Shown here piece by piece: positions 29,010 through 39,058 of a DNA stretch of 64,000 nt. The position numbers were made by a program, and so were the translations under genes. Origin of the DNA: Mesaphorura yosii. Its lineage: Eukaryota > Arthropoda > Collembola > Poduromorpha > Tullbergiidae. Position 1 is the stretch's first letter. Every line of letters begins with the position of its first letter. The notes under the pieces are model-generated. The model was not told the origin of the DNA, ran no database searches, and saw only the letters and a list, made by a program, of their open reading frames with translations. The DNA lies in NCBI GenBank assembly GCA_009869945.1, contig WIXG01000179.1, positions 1 to 64,000 on the forward strand, written 5' to 3'.

Positions 29010-30267
29010 GATCAGGCGATTTTCCTTGCGGGTTCACGACACTCACATCAACTCCAGCTTCCATTCAGCGCATATTGCATTCAATTCTTTAACTCTTAAT
29101 CAACATGTACCTATTTCAGCATTCTTCTCAATAGCATGCGAACTTGTATTTTACTTGTACATGAATCTCAGAATTTCTTTTAATTAAGATGAAAATCAAC
29201 CATGACCAGGCCAGTACGCATGTAATGAATACTATAGGTAAATCATTGGGCTAATAAAACTCTTTCATTTTCATTTCTTTGATAACTCCAAAATTCACAG
29301 GCGAAGGGCTAAATTCTTCTTTACTTGAGCATTGAGCACGTGCCAGCAATAATTTGCTGACTACTGACGTCTAATCAAAGAGTAAGAAATACACGAGCAT
29401 TTTTCAATATTAGAATTTGAAGTGAAGATGCTTCTGAAGTTTGTCGAAGGTGATTTCGTGATGCAGCACTTTAAGCAGCGCGATTTCAGGATCCATAAAG
29501 CGATTCTCAGCTAAAAATCTCAGACTATATTTCGCTCTTCTGCTCTGCTCTGCAGGCTTCAGCAATATGAAGTTCATTCAATTCACAGAATCAGACACAA
29601 CACGGATTTACTTATGTTAGCCCAGCTGATTGATTGCTGACTCACTCAGATTCAGAAGCAAAATATGTATGAATGTCTTCTTGTCACCATTTAGCACGAC
29701 ATCCTCTTAGCCGACTCTGCTGAGCTACATTTTTTTCCTGCGAAATTCGTACATGTTTACGTAATTCGAGAAGGTAGACGCTGGCTGCAATTGCAGGTGT
29801 CTCGCGCCTCGTTGTAATTACGCGTAATACACGTAAACATTGACGGAAGATCCAGTTCATAGTAAACAGTCTGCAATGAGTGTATTTACATTTTTACCTG
29901 GAATTTAAATTGCAACGCGAGTGCAAAGAACGAATACACTATGCAGAGTATTGTACACTGACTGAATGTTCATTAACTTATGATGCCAGTACTTTTACGA
30001 ATAATTATCCCTAATTATTATATTCATTGGATGCGCTTCGAGACTATGACAACACGATTCATTCAACCCGAACCTCATTTCTCATTCATTGCTCTGCATA
30101 AGCTAATACTTAAACAAGCTTTGTTAAGCCAGAGGTACAGAGTTTGCACAAAGGAGAACACGTCGAAGATTAATTGATAACCATTTTGGCAACTGGCTAG
30201 TGCCTTGTGTATTATTCCTCAATGCAAAATGTTCCAGAATATTGTGAACATTGGGACGTTGAGACAG
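29010..30267. other. Intergenic region with likely missing first exon of the transporter
   Basis: About 1.25 kb. The transporter gene downstream needs an upstream start exon that I could not fix, so one may lie here. Otherwise no gene is visible. Confidence 0.4.
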
Positions 30268-31958
30268 GCATTCGCAACTTTTACGGGTGAGCTTGAACGA
30301 AGGCACAAGTAGATGTGTTGCTGTCGTGGTCTTAATTGCCGTATTTGACCTATTTGGTTCAGTGAATCTCGGTGTACTTGGACTGGGAACGGTTGTGGGA
30401 TGGACATCAGCCGGTCTGTCGTCTCTAGCGGTGGACCTGCCCAGCATTGGCGTGACCGAAAAATCATGGATTGGGTCGATTGTTCATGTGAGTCATTAAC
30501 AGCTCTTCGCTTCATGCATCAACTTCAATCTCACGGAAGGATTGATTTCTAGCTTGGGGCTCTGCTCGCCTGTCTGCTGGGCGCGTGCACAATTGACAGG
30601 CTCGGAAGGAAGCGCTCTATGATTCTGTTCAGCTTCCCATTCTTAATTGGATGGATCATTCTTATTTTAGCACAAAATGTTGCAATGGTCTACGTCGGCC
30701 GATTTCTCACCGGTATGATCGATCGATTAACGCAATGTTTAAATTCGTACGTTTTACGATGAATGTGGATTCTATTTAGGATTCTCGGCAGGATTTTACG
30801 GAATATCTGGACCAGTATTTGTTGGAGAAATCGCAGATGCAAAGATACGCGGTTTCTTGTCTAATGGCTACGGCGTCTTCCTCACGTTGGGTATGCTCCT
30901 AAGGTGAGATGAGGAGAGAATTCTTCGATACCTAAATATAATTTTTAGGCTGTTACTGATTTCTGCAGCTATACGTTCGGGTATTTTTGGAATTGGCAAG
31001 TCATGTCGATCTTGTGCGCTGGAATACCTGTTCTGCTTCTTGTGCTCTTGTTCCTGATACCAGAAAGCCCGCGATACTACGTGCAAATTGACAAGCACGA
31101 AGAAGCATTGCAGTCACTTTGCTGGTATCGCGGCACGAATTTAGAATCTGAAGTGACGGCAGAATTAAATGAGGTATGATTTCAAGCTTTACATTAAAAT
31201 TGATAGGAAATTGCCAAGTGGATCAGCATCGGCTCATCTTCTTACAGATGAAGAGAAATTCAGAAGAGCTGAAAGCGACTAGCAAGAAAAACATCGCACA
31301 AGACCTCATCGCGCCGGGCTCCCTTCGTCCACTGTTAATCAGCATTTCGCTCGTCGTTTTTGAGCAATTATCTGGCTTCCCAGCCATTGTCGCGTACACA
31401 GGCGAAATATTCAACTCAGCCAAGCTGGAAATGGATTCAAACCTGCTGACAATTGCATTTGGAAGTGCTCAAGTCGGCGCGACGGTGACCTCCTCCATTG
31501 TGGTGGACAAGTTTGGCCGTAGGATTCTCCTCCTTCTGAGCCAGTTCCTAAATTGCATCGCACTGACTGCACTGGGTACATATTTTTACCTTCGATACAC
31601 AGACACAGGAGCCGTGGACACAGAAATGCTGGGTTGGCTTCCGCTGACTTGTCTCGTTCTCTACATCTCGTCATTCAGCGCCGGCATTGGACCGATCTCG
31701 ACGACGCTCATGGGCGAGTGTTTATCTCAGAACACGCGTGGCGTGGGTGCGGCCATTTGCACAGGAGTACTGCGCATCATTGCATTTACCGTTGCGTTTG
31801 GGTTCGATGGAGTCGCATACCAATTAGGGATTGAGTGGTGTTTCTGGATGTTTTCGATTGTTTGCATCACAGGTGTGGTGTTTGTTTACTTTCTTGTACC
31901 TGAGACCAAAGGCAAGAGCCTTGAAGAGATTAGACAGCTGTTTCTGAATTTAGTTTAG
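30268..31958 (+). CDS. Facilitated trehalose/sugar transporter, Tret1-like (MFS, SLC2)
   Basis: Major facilitator sugar porter with twelve predicted membrane spans, at the plasma membrane. Visible exons: 30268-30487, 30553-30712, 30780-30903, 30969-31173 and 31248-31958, giving 472 residues plus an unfound start. The first visible exon opens after GAGACAG at 30261-30267. No in-frame ATG precedes the first membrane span, so an upstream exon is needed. Signatures are DRLGRKRS, GRFLTGFSAGFYG, VGEIADAKIRG, PESPRYYV, VDKFGRR and PETKGKSLEEI. The pattern is closest to insect Tret1-like transporters; the substrate (trehalose, glucose or other) is inferred. It ends 134 bp before the convergent Nudix gene. 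Confidence 0.9.
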
Positions 31959-32092
31959 CCTGCATCTAGACTAGTTGCTAAAATTATAGCTATCAAATAT
32001 CCTCCTTTAACTTTATGCCTTTTATAACAATTTGAATGTTACACGAATCTATTATCACAAAGTGTCAGTAAAACGACTTTTGGTCTTTGGAC

Positions 32093-32814
32093 CTAATCAT
32101 ATTCATGACTGCTTTCGTTCATTACGTTTACAGCCGCATCTACTTCTACTTTTGTCAAGATCTTCCGGGCCACAAGTGCGCTGGTCAGCTGATCGCGGGC
32201 ATTGCCGATGAAATTGTGTTGCAGAAAGGCTGGCAGTCCATTCCTATTAGATATTGTGTACAATGGAACTCGGAAGTTGCCAGCCACTTCACGGCCATGC
32301 TCTTTACTTGACAAGCTACGCATCTCCAGAGTCTGCAATTCCTCTAAACTTAGTTCGAGAGTGAAGAAATGGGCGAAGAATGGTGCCCGGCCTGGGGCCG
32401 AATGAGTATGGGTGAAGAGGTAGTCCGCAAATGTTACCGCATGTTTAGAACCGTCGTAGTTCAACTCTTCAGCCAACTCACGATTGAGAGCATCGACAAC
32501 AATTTCTTTAGCCTTTTCCACTGATACTCCAGCAAGGGAAACGTCAACTCCACCTCCAGGAAACCCGATCTTACCATCGAAACGAATGTGCATCTGCAAG
32601 TAGACGGCCATAGTAAATAAGTTTACATGCAGAAAAGCAGGAATCTTACCAGCACAGCTGCTCGTGGATCCAAATCGTCGATATCCAGGCCCACAAGCGG
32701 TTTATGAAGCTTGCACCAAATGAAGCAATGAGCTCCATGTGCTAGTCCATTACTTGGTTCAGATATAGACTCTTCAAAGGAAACTTGTTTCCAGTTGGCG
32801 ACCCTACTGCCCAT
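32093..32814 (-). CDS. NUDT16: NUDT16-type Nudix hydrolase (U8 snoRNA-decapping enzyme family)
   Basis: Nudix hydrolase of the NUDT16 type, which removes caps from RNAs (U8 snoRNA) and hydrolyses (d)IDP-type nucleotides in the nucleus and nucleolus. Exons 32814-32650 and 32593-32093 give 221 aa. Landmarks are HGAHCFIW near the start, MHIRFDGKIGFPGG, the Nudix helix ALNRELAEELNYDG, and VPLYTISNRNGLPAFLQHNF and IGNARDQL, all matching human NUDT16. The Nudix box carries an insert of roughly 8-10 residues (LAGVSVEKAK) between the GG and the helix compared with human. The intron end contains another in-frame ATG at about 32611, so a shorter isoform is possible. Confidence 0.92.
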
Positions 32815-33051
32815 TATTACAGCCTACAGCACCACAGTAATGACTTGGGCTAAAATTTAAATCTCGCAGTGGTGAATGGTAGTGAGTGGCAGTGGTGGCT
32901 GTGCATTATAAACTGAATTGAAGATTGTACTAGCAAAAGCCATGCAACCCGGTTTGTGATACATGATACAAATCCTTTATTAGTTACAAATTACAAATGG
33001 TCTGATATAATTAATCTACATGTGATTACATAATAAAGTCAGACACTGTTA

Positions 33052-34698
33052 TCATTTACCATACGCCTGTTCCCATTGCATGTCAGCCAATCCGTTCGTC
33101 AATCTCTGAATCACTGGGTCCAGATAAATGTCCTCTTCGATAAATTCAATGTTTTCGTTCAGTTTCCGGACAAATTCTTGTGCCGGTGTTGACAACTCTT
33201 GAAGAATGGAGTCATTCCCGTCCTGAAGACGACGAAGCTCCAAACCTTGCCTCACGGCGATCATCAGCGCCGCAGCGACCTGTTCTGTCAGCTGAATGAC
33301 TCGCATGCAATCCCGAGTCGAAATGGTACCCATGCTCACTTTGTCCTGATTGTGACATTCTGTTGATCGTGAAAAGACAGAGGCCGGCATTGTTTGCTTG
33401 AGAGCCTCAGCAGTCCATGCGGAGCAAGAAATCTGGAGTCCTTTCAATCCGTGATTGATAGCTTGTCTCTCGCCCTTGGCGCCGGACAAATTCGCTGGCA
33501 GCCCATTGTTGAACTTTGGGTCTACGAGAATCGCCATTTGACGATCCATCAGGTCGGCGACGTTTGCAATCAAGCATTTGAGGCTGTCCATTGCGAATGC
33601 GATGTGGCCACCATAAAAGTGAGCTCCATGATACACTCTCTGAGTCTCCACGTCAATGATAGGGTTGTCGTTGGCCGAATTGAGCTCATTCTCAATGACC
33701 ATCTTGAAGAAGGGCAGAGCATCCTCCAGAACGCCAATCACGTGCGGGGCACAGCGCAACGAGTACCGGTCTTCGATGCGTCCAGATTTGCACACGTCCT
33801 TTCCGCCTGCACCTGGGCGTTGAAGGTCTTCACGAATCCTGGCGGCGACCGCTATTTGGCCGGGATGCGGCTTGACGTCAAAGAGAACTTTGTCGAAATG
33901 GAAGTGATTACCATTCGAAGCTTGGACCCCGAGTGAAGTGAGCCGTGTGGCGAGTCGGGCAATTTGCCGGCCGCGAAGCCAAGCCAAGCAGGCAACTCCC
34001 GTCATGATCGAGGTGCCGTTGATCAGGGCAAGTCCTTCTTTGGGAATCAAGTCGAGCGGTGACATTCCAACCTGGAAGATCACAAATATTAAAGAGCCGC
34101 TCATACAGTGATGTAAGTGATGAATAGTACTTACCATTTTGTAAACCTGCATAGTCGGATACACTTGGCCATTAAAGAGCAATTCTCGTTCTCCAAAAAT
34201 TGCTGCGGCAATGTAAGTCAACGGAGTCAAGTCTCCACTCGCACCCACGGAGCCTTCTTTCCTGATCCTCGGGAGCATATCCAGCTGCAAGAACTTGACA
34301 AGATGGGCGAGCAGTTCATATCGTACTCCAGACGAACCTCGGGCTAATGAAACAATTCTCGCCGCTAAACAAGCACGCGTTTCTTCAGCGTTGAAGTAAT
34401 CGCCTGTGCCGGTTCCCTGGTACGTGATCAACTTCTTTGGCAATTCTTTGAGCAGCTCGTTGGAGACAGCAACTGTACAGCAGTCCCCATAGCCGGTATT
34501 CACGCCGTATACAATTTCGCCAGAGTTGAGCAGATTCGTCACGATTTCGGGCCCTTTGCAAATCTTGGACTTGAACGCTTGGTCTTGGCCCAGTTCGACT
34601 TCAGCCGACCGCTTTGCCAGCTGCCCAATTTGCTCGATGCTAACGTGAGTAGAGTCAAAGACGACCTTTTCAATGGCTGGAACTCGACTGTCGCCCAT
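33052..34698 (-). CDS. Histidine/aromatic amino acid ammonia-lyase (MIO enzyme)
   Basis: Member of the HAL/PAL superfamily, which eliminates ammonia from histidine or an aromatic amino acid through a self-formed MIO cofactor. Two exons, 34698-34135 and 34071-33052, give 527 aa. The cofactor triad Ala-Ser-Gly is in GSVGASGDLTPLTYIA. Other landmarks are VNTGYGD near residue 64, NGTSIMTG, SLRCAPHVIGV, NSANDNPI and VFSRSTECHNQDKVSMGT. The sequence after the active site (FYGGHIAFAMDSLK, DRQMAILVDPKFN) is much nearer to bacterial aromatic ammonia-lyases as I remember them than to animal HAL, which has GGNFHGEYPA here. The substrate is therefore uncertain. The only intron (34072-34134) is 63 nt and open in frame. 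It has a normal spliced structure, so it is a host gene whatever its origin. Confidence 0.9.
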   Translation of the reverse strand: MGDSRVPAIEKVVFDSTHVSIEQIGQLAKRSAEVELGQDQAFKSKICKGPEIVTNLLNSGEIVYGVNTGYGDCCTVAVSNELLKELPKKLITYQGTGTGDYFNAEETRACLAARIVSLARGSSGVRYELLAHLVKFLQLDMLPRIRKEGSVGASGDLTPLTYIAAAIFGERELLFNGQVYPTMQVYKMVSTIHHLHHCMSGSLIFVIFQVGMSPLDLIPKEGLALINGTSIMTGVACLAWLRGRQIARLATRLTSLGVQASNGNHFHFDKVLFDVKPHPGQIAVAARIREDLQRPGAGGKDVCKSGRIEDRYSLRCAPHVIGVLEDALPFFKMVIENELNSANDNPIIDVETQRVYHGAHFYGGHIAFAMDSLKCLIANVADLMDRQMAILVDPKFNNGLPANLSGAKGERQAINHGLKGLQISCSAWTAEALKQTMPASVFSRSTECHNQDKVSMGTISTRDCMRVIQLTEQVAAALMIAVRQGLELRRLQDGNDSILQELSTPAQEFVRKLNENIEFIEEDIYLDPVIQRLTNGLADMQWEQAYGK

Positions 34699-35593
34699 TT
34701 TGTCGTATATACGGCGCTTAAAGCTAAAGTTTAAAGTAAGAGTTGATATCAGGGTGCTGGAGTGTGAAGAGATGCTCAGCTAGAACTGAACTGAACATTT
34801 TGACACCGTACCCGGTATTTAAATGATTTAAAAACATGTACTCAGAAATTGGGAAGGGCAAAGTGAGCATGGTTTGCGACAGTAAATTCATGGGAACTGA
34901 CGAGTCGCAATTTCGTGGATTATTTGGGATGGAAATATGAGCAATTCTGCAGTCGGACAAGACATTATCAGTATGATTCATGACATCAACATCAACACCT
35001 GAAAGCGCAGGCATAAGCATAGAAAAATTTCCTTGTAAACTTCGGTTACGCAACACTCGAAAGTCGCGCTCATTAAAAAAAACACAAGCGGCAGTCTTTA
35101 CCAGTGAGCAGGACAAAATCTGGCTAACCTTCATAGCGCTGTATGCCGTCGGCAGCTTGTTACTCATTAGCCCTAGTATTCATAAGTAGTAAGTAGTAGG
35201 TTTTACGGTGGCGCATTCAAAGTCAGAGCTCAGTCATGACGTTCATTCATCATATTCGCGCAGTTCGTGTGGAATGAGTGCCAGACGAGTCTGCCCGTTT
35301 TTTGCATCTGTAAATCTTATGCTTTATTTATAACCTGTCAAATTAGTTGTCCCGACTGCTTGCTTTTCCAATTAATTCAACTGTTGAATTACTGAATCAA
35401 TGAAATCTCCTGACATTCGTGCTAGGTACAACAACAGATTTTAACTGGAATTGGAACAATAGGTGTATTTGAACAAGAGATTCAGACACTTGCAGATGTG
35501 GATTATGATACATTCATGTAATTCAAATGTGCATTAAATAAGCTGCAGTTTTTATTACAAACTAGAATCTAGACAAGCATTCGAAACAAGAAA
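34699..35593. other. Intergenic region, HAL promoter side
   Basis: About 900 bp. A TTTAAATA-type element at about 34813-34822 (minus) could be the ammonia-lyase core promoter. A 147-codon minus ORF (34724-35167) overlaps it and has no recognisable domain. Confidence 0.35.
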
Positions 35594-37837
35594 TTATACA
35601 TAAAGAAACCTACGTACTCTTTGCGGCAGAAGGGTTGACTCATTCGGGTTGGCATCTGGAGTTGTTGTTTCAGGAGCAAATGTTGTTGTAATCGGACGGG
35701 TTGTCTTGAATGTGAACGTTGCAACTTCGGGTCTCTCAGTCGTAGTAGGTGAAGGCGAGGATGGGCCGGAAGCCTGCGTCACAGGCTCGAGCATGGGTGT
35801 GCTCCCGGTCGAATGTTGACTTTGCTGCGTTGTTGGGCTGGACATCTCGGCCTCCGGTGTGGGCTCCGAAGTTGATGAACTCGAATTCAACTCCGCAGCT
35901 TCCGTGACTGGGACAAGAATCTCTGTGCTGGAGACGGGTTCTTCAGTTGTGGATGTGACTGTAGACGTGACAAGCTCGGTTGTTGAAAGCTCCTCTGTAG
36001 TTGAAGATGGTTTCTCAGTTGTCGTTGGCTCTTCAGTGGTGGGACTTGGAGATGGTTCCGTGGCTGCACTCACTTCTTCCGGCATGGTGGATCCCTCGGG
36101 ACTCGATGATGGCTCCTCCGTTGTGCTGACTCCCTCAGTGGTTGTCATTTCCTCTGGCATGGTGGATTCCTCGGGACTCGATGATGGCTCCTCCGTTGTG
36201 TTTGCATCTGCTGTCGAGGGCATTTCCTCCGTTGGCGGGATTTCTGATGTGGTCGCTGGCTCGTCAGTTGTGGTACTGACCTCTGTGGTTGAAGAATTCT
36301 CGTCATCTGCTACATTGATGTCTTCAGATGTCGAAGCTGACGCTGGATCAGAAACAGCAGTAGTCGATTCAGACGTGGTGACATATTCAGTTGTTGAAGA
36401 CGTTTCAGTTGAGGGTATCTCTTCCTCCTGTGTCATTGTTGAAGTTTCTTCATTTGTTGTACCTGCCGTCACCGTAGTCGGTTCCTCGGTGGTAGAAGAC
36501 TCTTCAGTAGTTGTGTATGGCTCTGTGGTTGTCGAAACCCCTTCCATCGTCGAAGTCTCAGCAGTCGCAACTTCTGTTGTGGGGCGCTCCGAATTCGAGG
36601 TTGTGGCTTCTTCAGTTGTGGAGGACTCCGGCATCAACGTCGTGGTTTCCTCTTCAGCTGTGGAAAGTTCCGGCTCCAACGTTGTGGTACCTTCTTCAGT
36701 TGTGGAGGGCTTCGGCTCCAATGTTGTGGTTTTCTCTTCAGTTGTGGAAATATCCGGATTTGTGACTTCAGATGTGGGTGATTCAGAAGTAGATGTTGAT
36801 AAAAATTCTGTTGTAGACACTTCCGAGGTTGTCACCACCTCCTCCGTTGTTGTGGAGGGCTCTTCCGGCACCACCACTGCTTCAGTCGTTGTGGATGGCT
36901 CTTCGGAGGTTGCCACTTCTTCAGTGGTGGTCACTTCAGATTCTGACGATTCTGTGGTAAGCACATCTTCGGTTGAGGAGGATGACTCTTCAGTGCTCGT
37001 GGGTGACATTCCTGAGGAGTCTGTGGTGTTGGGGAACGCTGGTACGGTTGGAGTAGGGGTCAGTGTTACGGGGCAACATTTGACTCGAATATTATTCAAC
37101 GATGTGTCGTCACCTGTAACGTAAAATGTCAAGATTAGGCAAGGACTGGATTTAGTTCGGATTCTCCAAGTCCAAAAGTGGTTGACTTACTCAATCCCTG
37201 ATAGCCTTCCACCTGAAACGAAATCATATAGTTAACTTAATATTTGATGCTTCGGCTTAGATCACATTGGCGCATAATAGGGCCTCATGTCTACCTGTGT
37301 TTGAAGCCCGCAAATGGCAAATCCATCCGGGCAAAGTTGTGGTGCAGTATAAGCCGACTGCTGATAGTAATTCTTGCCCTCATCGTACCCTTCAATGATC
37401 TGGCCGTCGTTGCAAATCAGTTTTAAGTTGATGGCAGCCACGTCGTCCCGAAATGATCCCTGGTATGCTTGTGACTTGAGCTGGAATCCCACTGCGTACG
37501 ATCCCTGTTGAGCATTGCACCTCTGCATAGGGCCGAACTCTCCAAACCGCCCGATTTTACTCATAAGGCTCCAGAAGAACGTCGGATCCTTGTCCCCGTT
37601 GAGTCGACTACAGAGAAACTGGACTCCGTTCAGCGCAGTGTTGTCGGCTCGATTTGTTTTCTCCTCTACGGCGAGTTGGAAGCTGGTTACATACGTGCTG
37701 GCAGGGCATTTCTCCATTTCGCCCCATTTACCGAAGTTAGTGACTTGGGGCGACTCAAGAATCATGCTGTCGTCTTGTTCCTGTGCCCGCACTATGGCCA
37801 GGCACGAAAGGCTGATGAGAGATACGCTCAGAATCAT
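35594..37837 (-). CDS. VMO-I domain protein with long mucin-like tail
   Basis: Secreted protein with a vitelline membrane outer layer protein I (VMO-I) beta-prism domain followed by about 470 residues of Thr/Ser/Glu repeats. Exons: 37837-37295, 37212-37191 (22 nt) and 37113-35594; 2085 nt, 694 aa. A signal peptide (MILSVSLISLSCLAIVRA) precedes the VMO domain: GKWGEMEKCPASTYVTSFQL, GFQLKSQAYQGSFRDDVAAI, CPDGFAICGLQTQ, then VEGYQGLSDDTSLNNIRVKC. The tail is built of TTEE/STTEE and SSSPEESTMPEE units, expected to be densely O-glycosylated, and ends RVRRFLYV. The start is the ATG at 37837; the codon upstream is TTG. A TATA box lies about 50 bp upstream. A role in an egg coat, gut lining or other extracellular layer is inference from the family. 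Confidence 0.88.
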
Positions 37838-37884
37838 TTTCAAATCCAATAATTACAATTCACGAACTGGGGCCATGCTGCTGA

Positions 37885-37892
37885 TATTTATA
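37885..37892 (-). promoter_or_regulatory. TATA box of the VMO-mucin gene
   Basis: TATAAATA on the minus strand, about 48 bp before the ATG at 37837. The assignment rests on motif and distance. Confidence 0.5.
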
Positions 37893-39058
37893 TGCATCTT
37901 CCTCCAAAATTGTCATACGAGTGCATTGATTGTCATTGGGTCGGTTGTGCTTGGCATAATTTGAATTCGAGTCAATGAGACGGGTTTATTTTTGTCGAAG
38001 CTGCATTGCGCATTGCACAGCAAGGCATTGTGGAGGTTCCAGAATTTCCTTCACCTGACTGCCATATTGTCAGAGTACTTCCAGGAAGTGGAACCACGCA
38101 ACGCAATGTCACATTAACTGTGCTGGCTGGTGTTGGTGGATGCTGTAATTTACAAGTGCGAATCTGCATACAATTGGCAAAATCGCATTTATATGCAAAT
38201 TGGCTCGCGCCTTGAGCACGAATTAAGTAAACACCATTGACACCAATGCGCAAGTGTTTTATTCAGTGCAGACTGCAGCTTCTGGTCCTTTCAGGCATCA
38301 GACTCTGATGCCGAGCCTACAGTCAAGATTCAAGACGTCAAAGCCTTTCAATGCAAAGCACCATGATTATGATTAACGACGGGAATCGATTCTTAATTCA
38401 CGACGTCTCTTAACGACTAAAATAGAATAGAATACAAACTAATACATTAAGGTCCACATCCGCGGAAAGATTAAATTAAATGCAGTAAATGCAAATGCAA
38501 ATGCGAACACAAAAAGTATCGAATTTCCCTTTCATTATAATCAAAGAATGTTCCTATTTACACTGCGAAACAGCTTGCCCACTGCGTGTCTCGAAACAAG
38601 ATGAAGCAGCAGGCGTACAGAAGTACCACACGGGTCAATTGTCAATTAATTTGATGTATCACGATGCTCCGTACAATGCAATGCAGTGCAATTAAATGCA
38701 TAGCCGTCAAATCGACATCTTAATTATCGTACGCGTATCTTCAGCCTGAAGCCACGATTCATGAAGCATGATTTACATATTTAAAATCTAATGCATGAGT
38801 GCGTCTGAATTGAAGACGATTCTTACAGTCTACAGTGTCAATTACTTTGATCGTCGACTTTTACTTTTCTCATTTCTACACGCGTCTGATTCTGATTGCA
38901 GACAATGAAAATTACAATTGCAAGATTCGATTTCATTGTTAGCGGTCAGTGATGAATGCTAAAAATAAAAGCAAACATATCTTTCATTGCGTGTTTGGTC
39001 CCAAGCTTAATTGGACTGCGCTCGGCGATATTTGCCAGTTGCAGCAGACGTCGACGCC
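37893..39058. other. Intergenic region
   Basis: About 1.2 kb between the divergent VMO-mucin gene and acid lipase 2. Short ORFs only; nothing recognised. Confidence 0.45.

Noticed and set aside
30124-30515. Minus ORFs over the first transporter exon
   Set aside because: Antisense shadows of the Tret1-like coding sequence.
33394-33936. 180-codon plus ORF
   Set aside because: Antisense shadow of the ammonia-lyase.
34724-35167. 147-codon minus ORF just upstream of the ammonia-lyase
   Set aside because: It covers the likely promoter, has no recognisable domain or signal, and composition looks random.
35859-37124. 421-codon plus-strand ORF rich in Val/Ser
   Set aside because: It is the exact antisense of the TTEE-coding mucin repeats; the repeat codons cannot create stops on the other strand.
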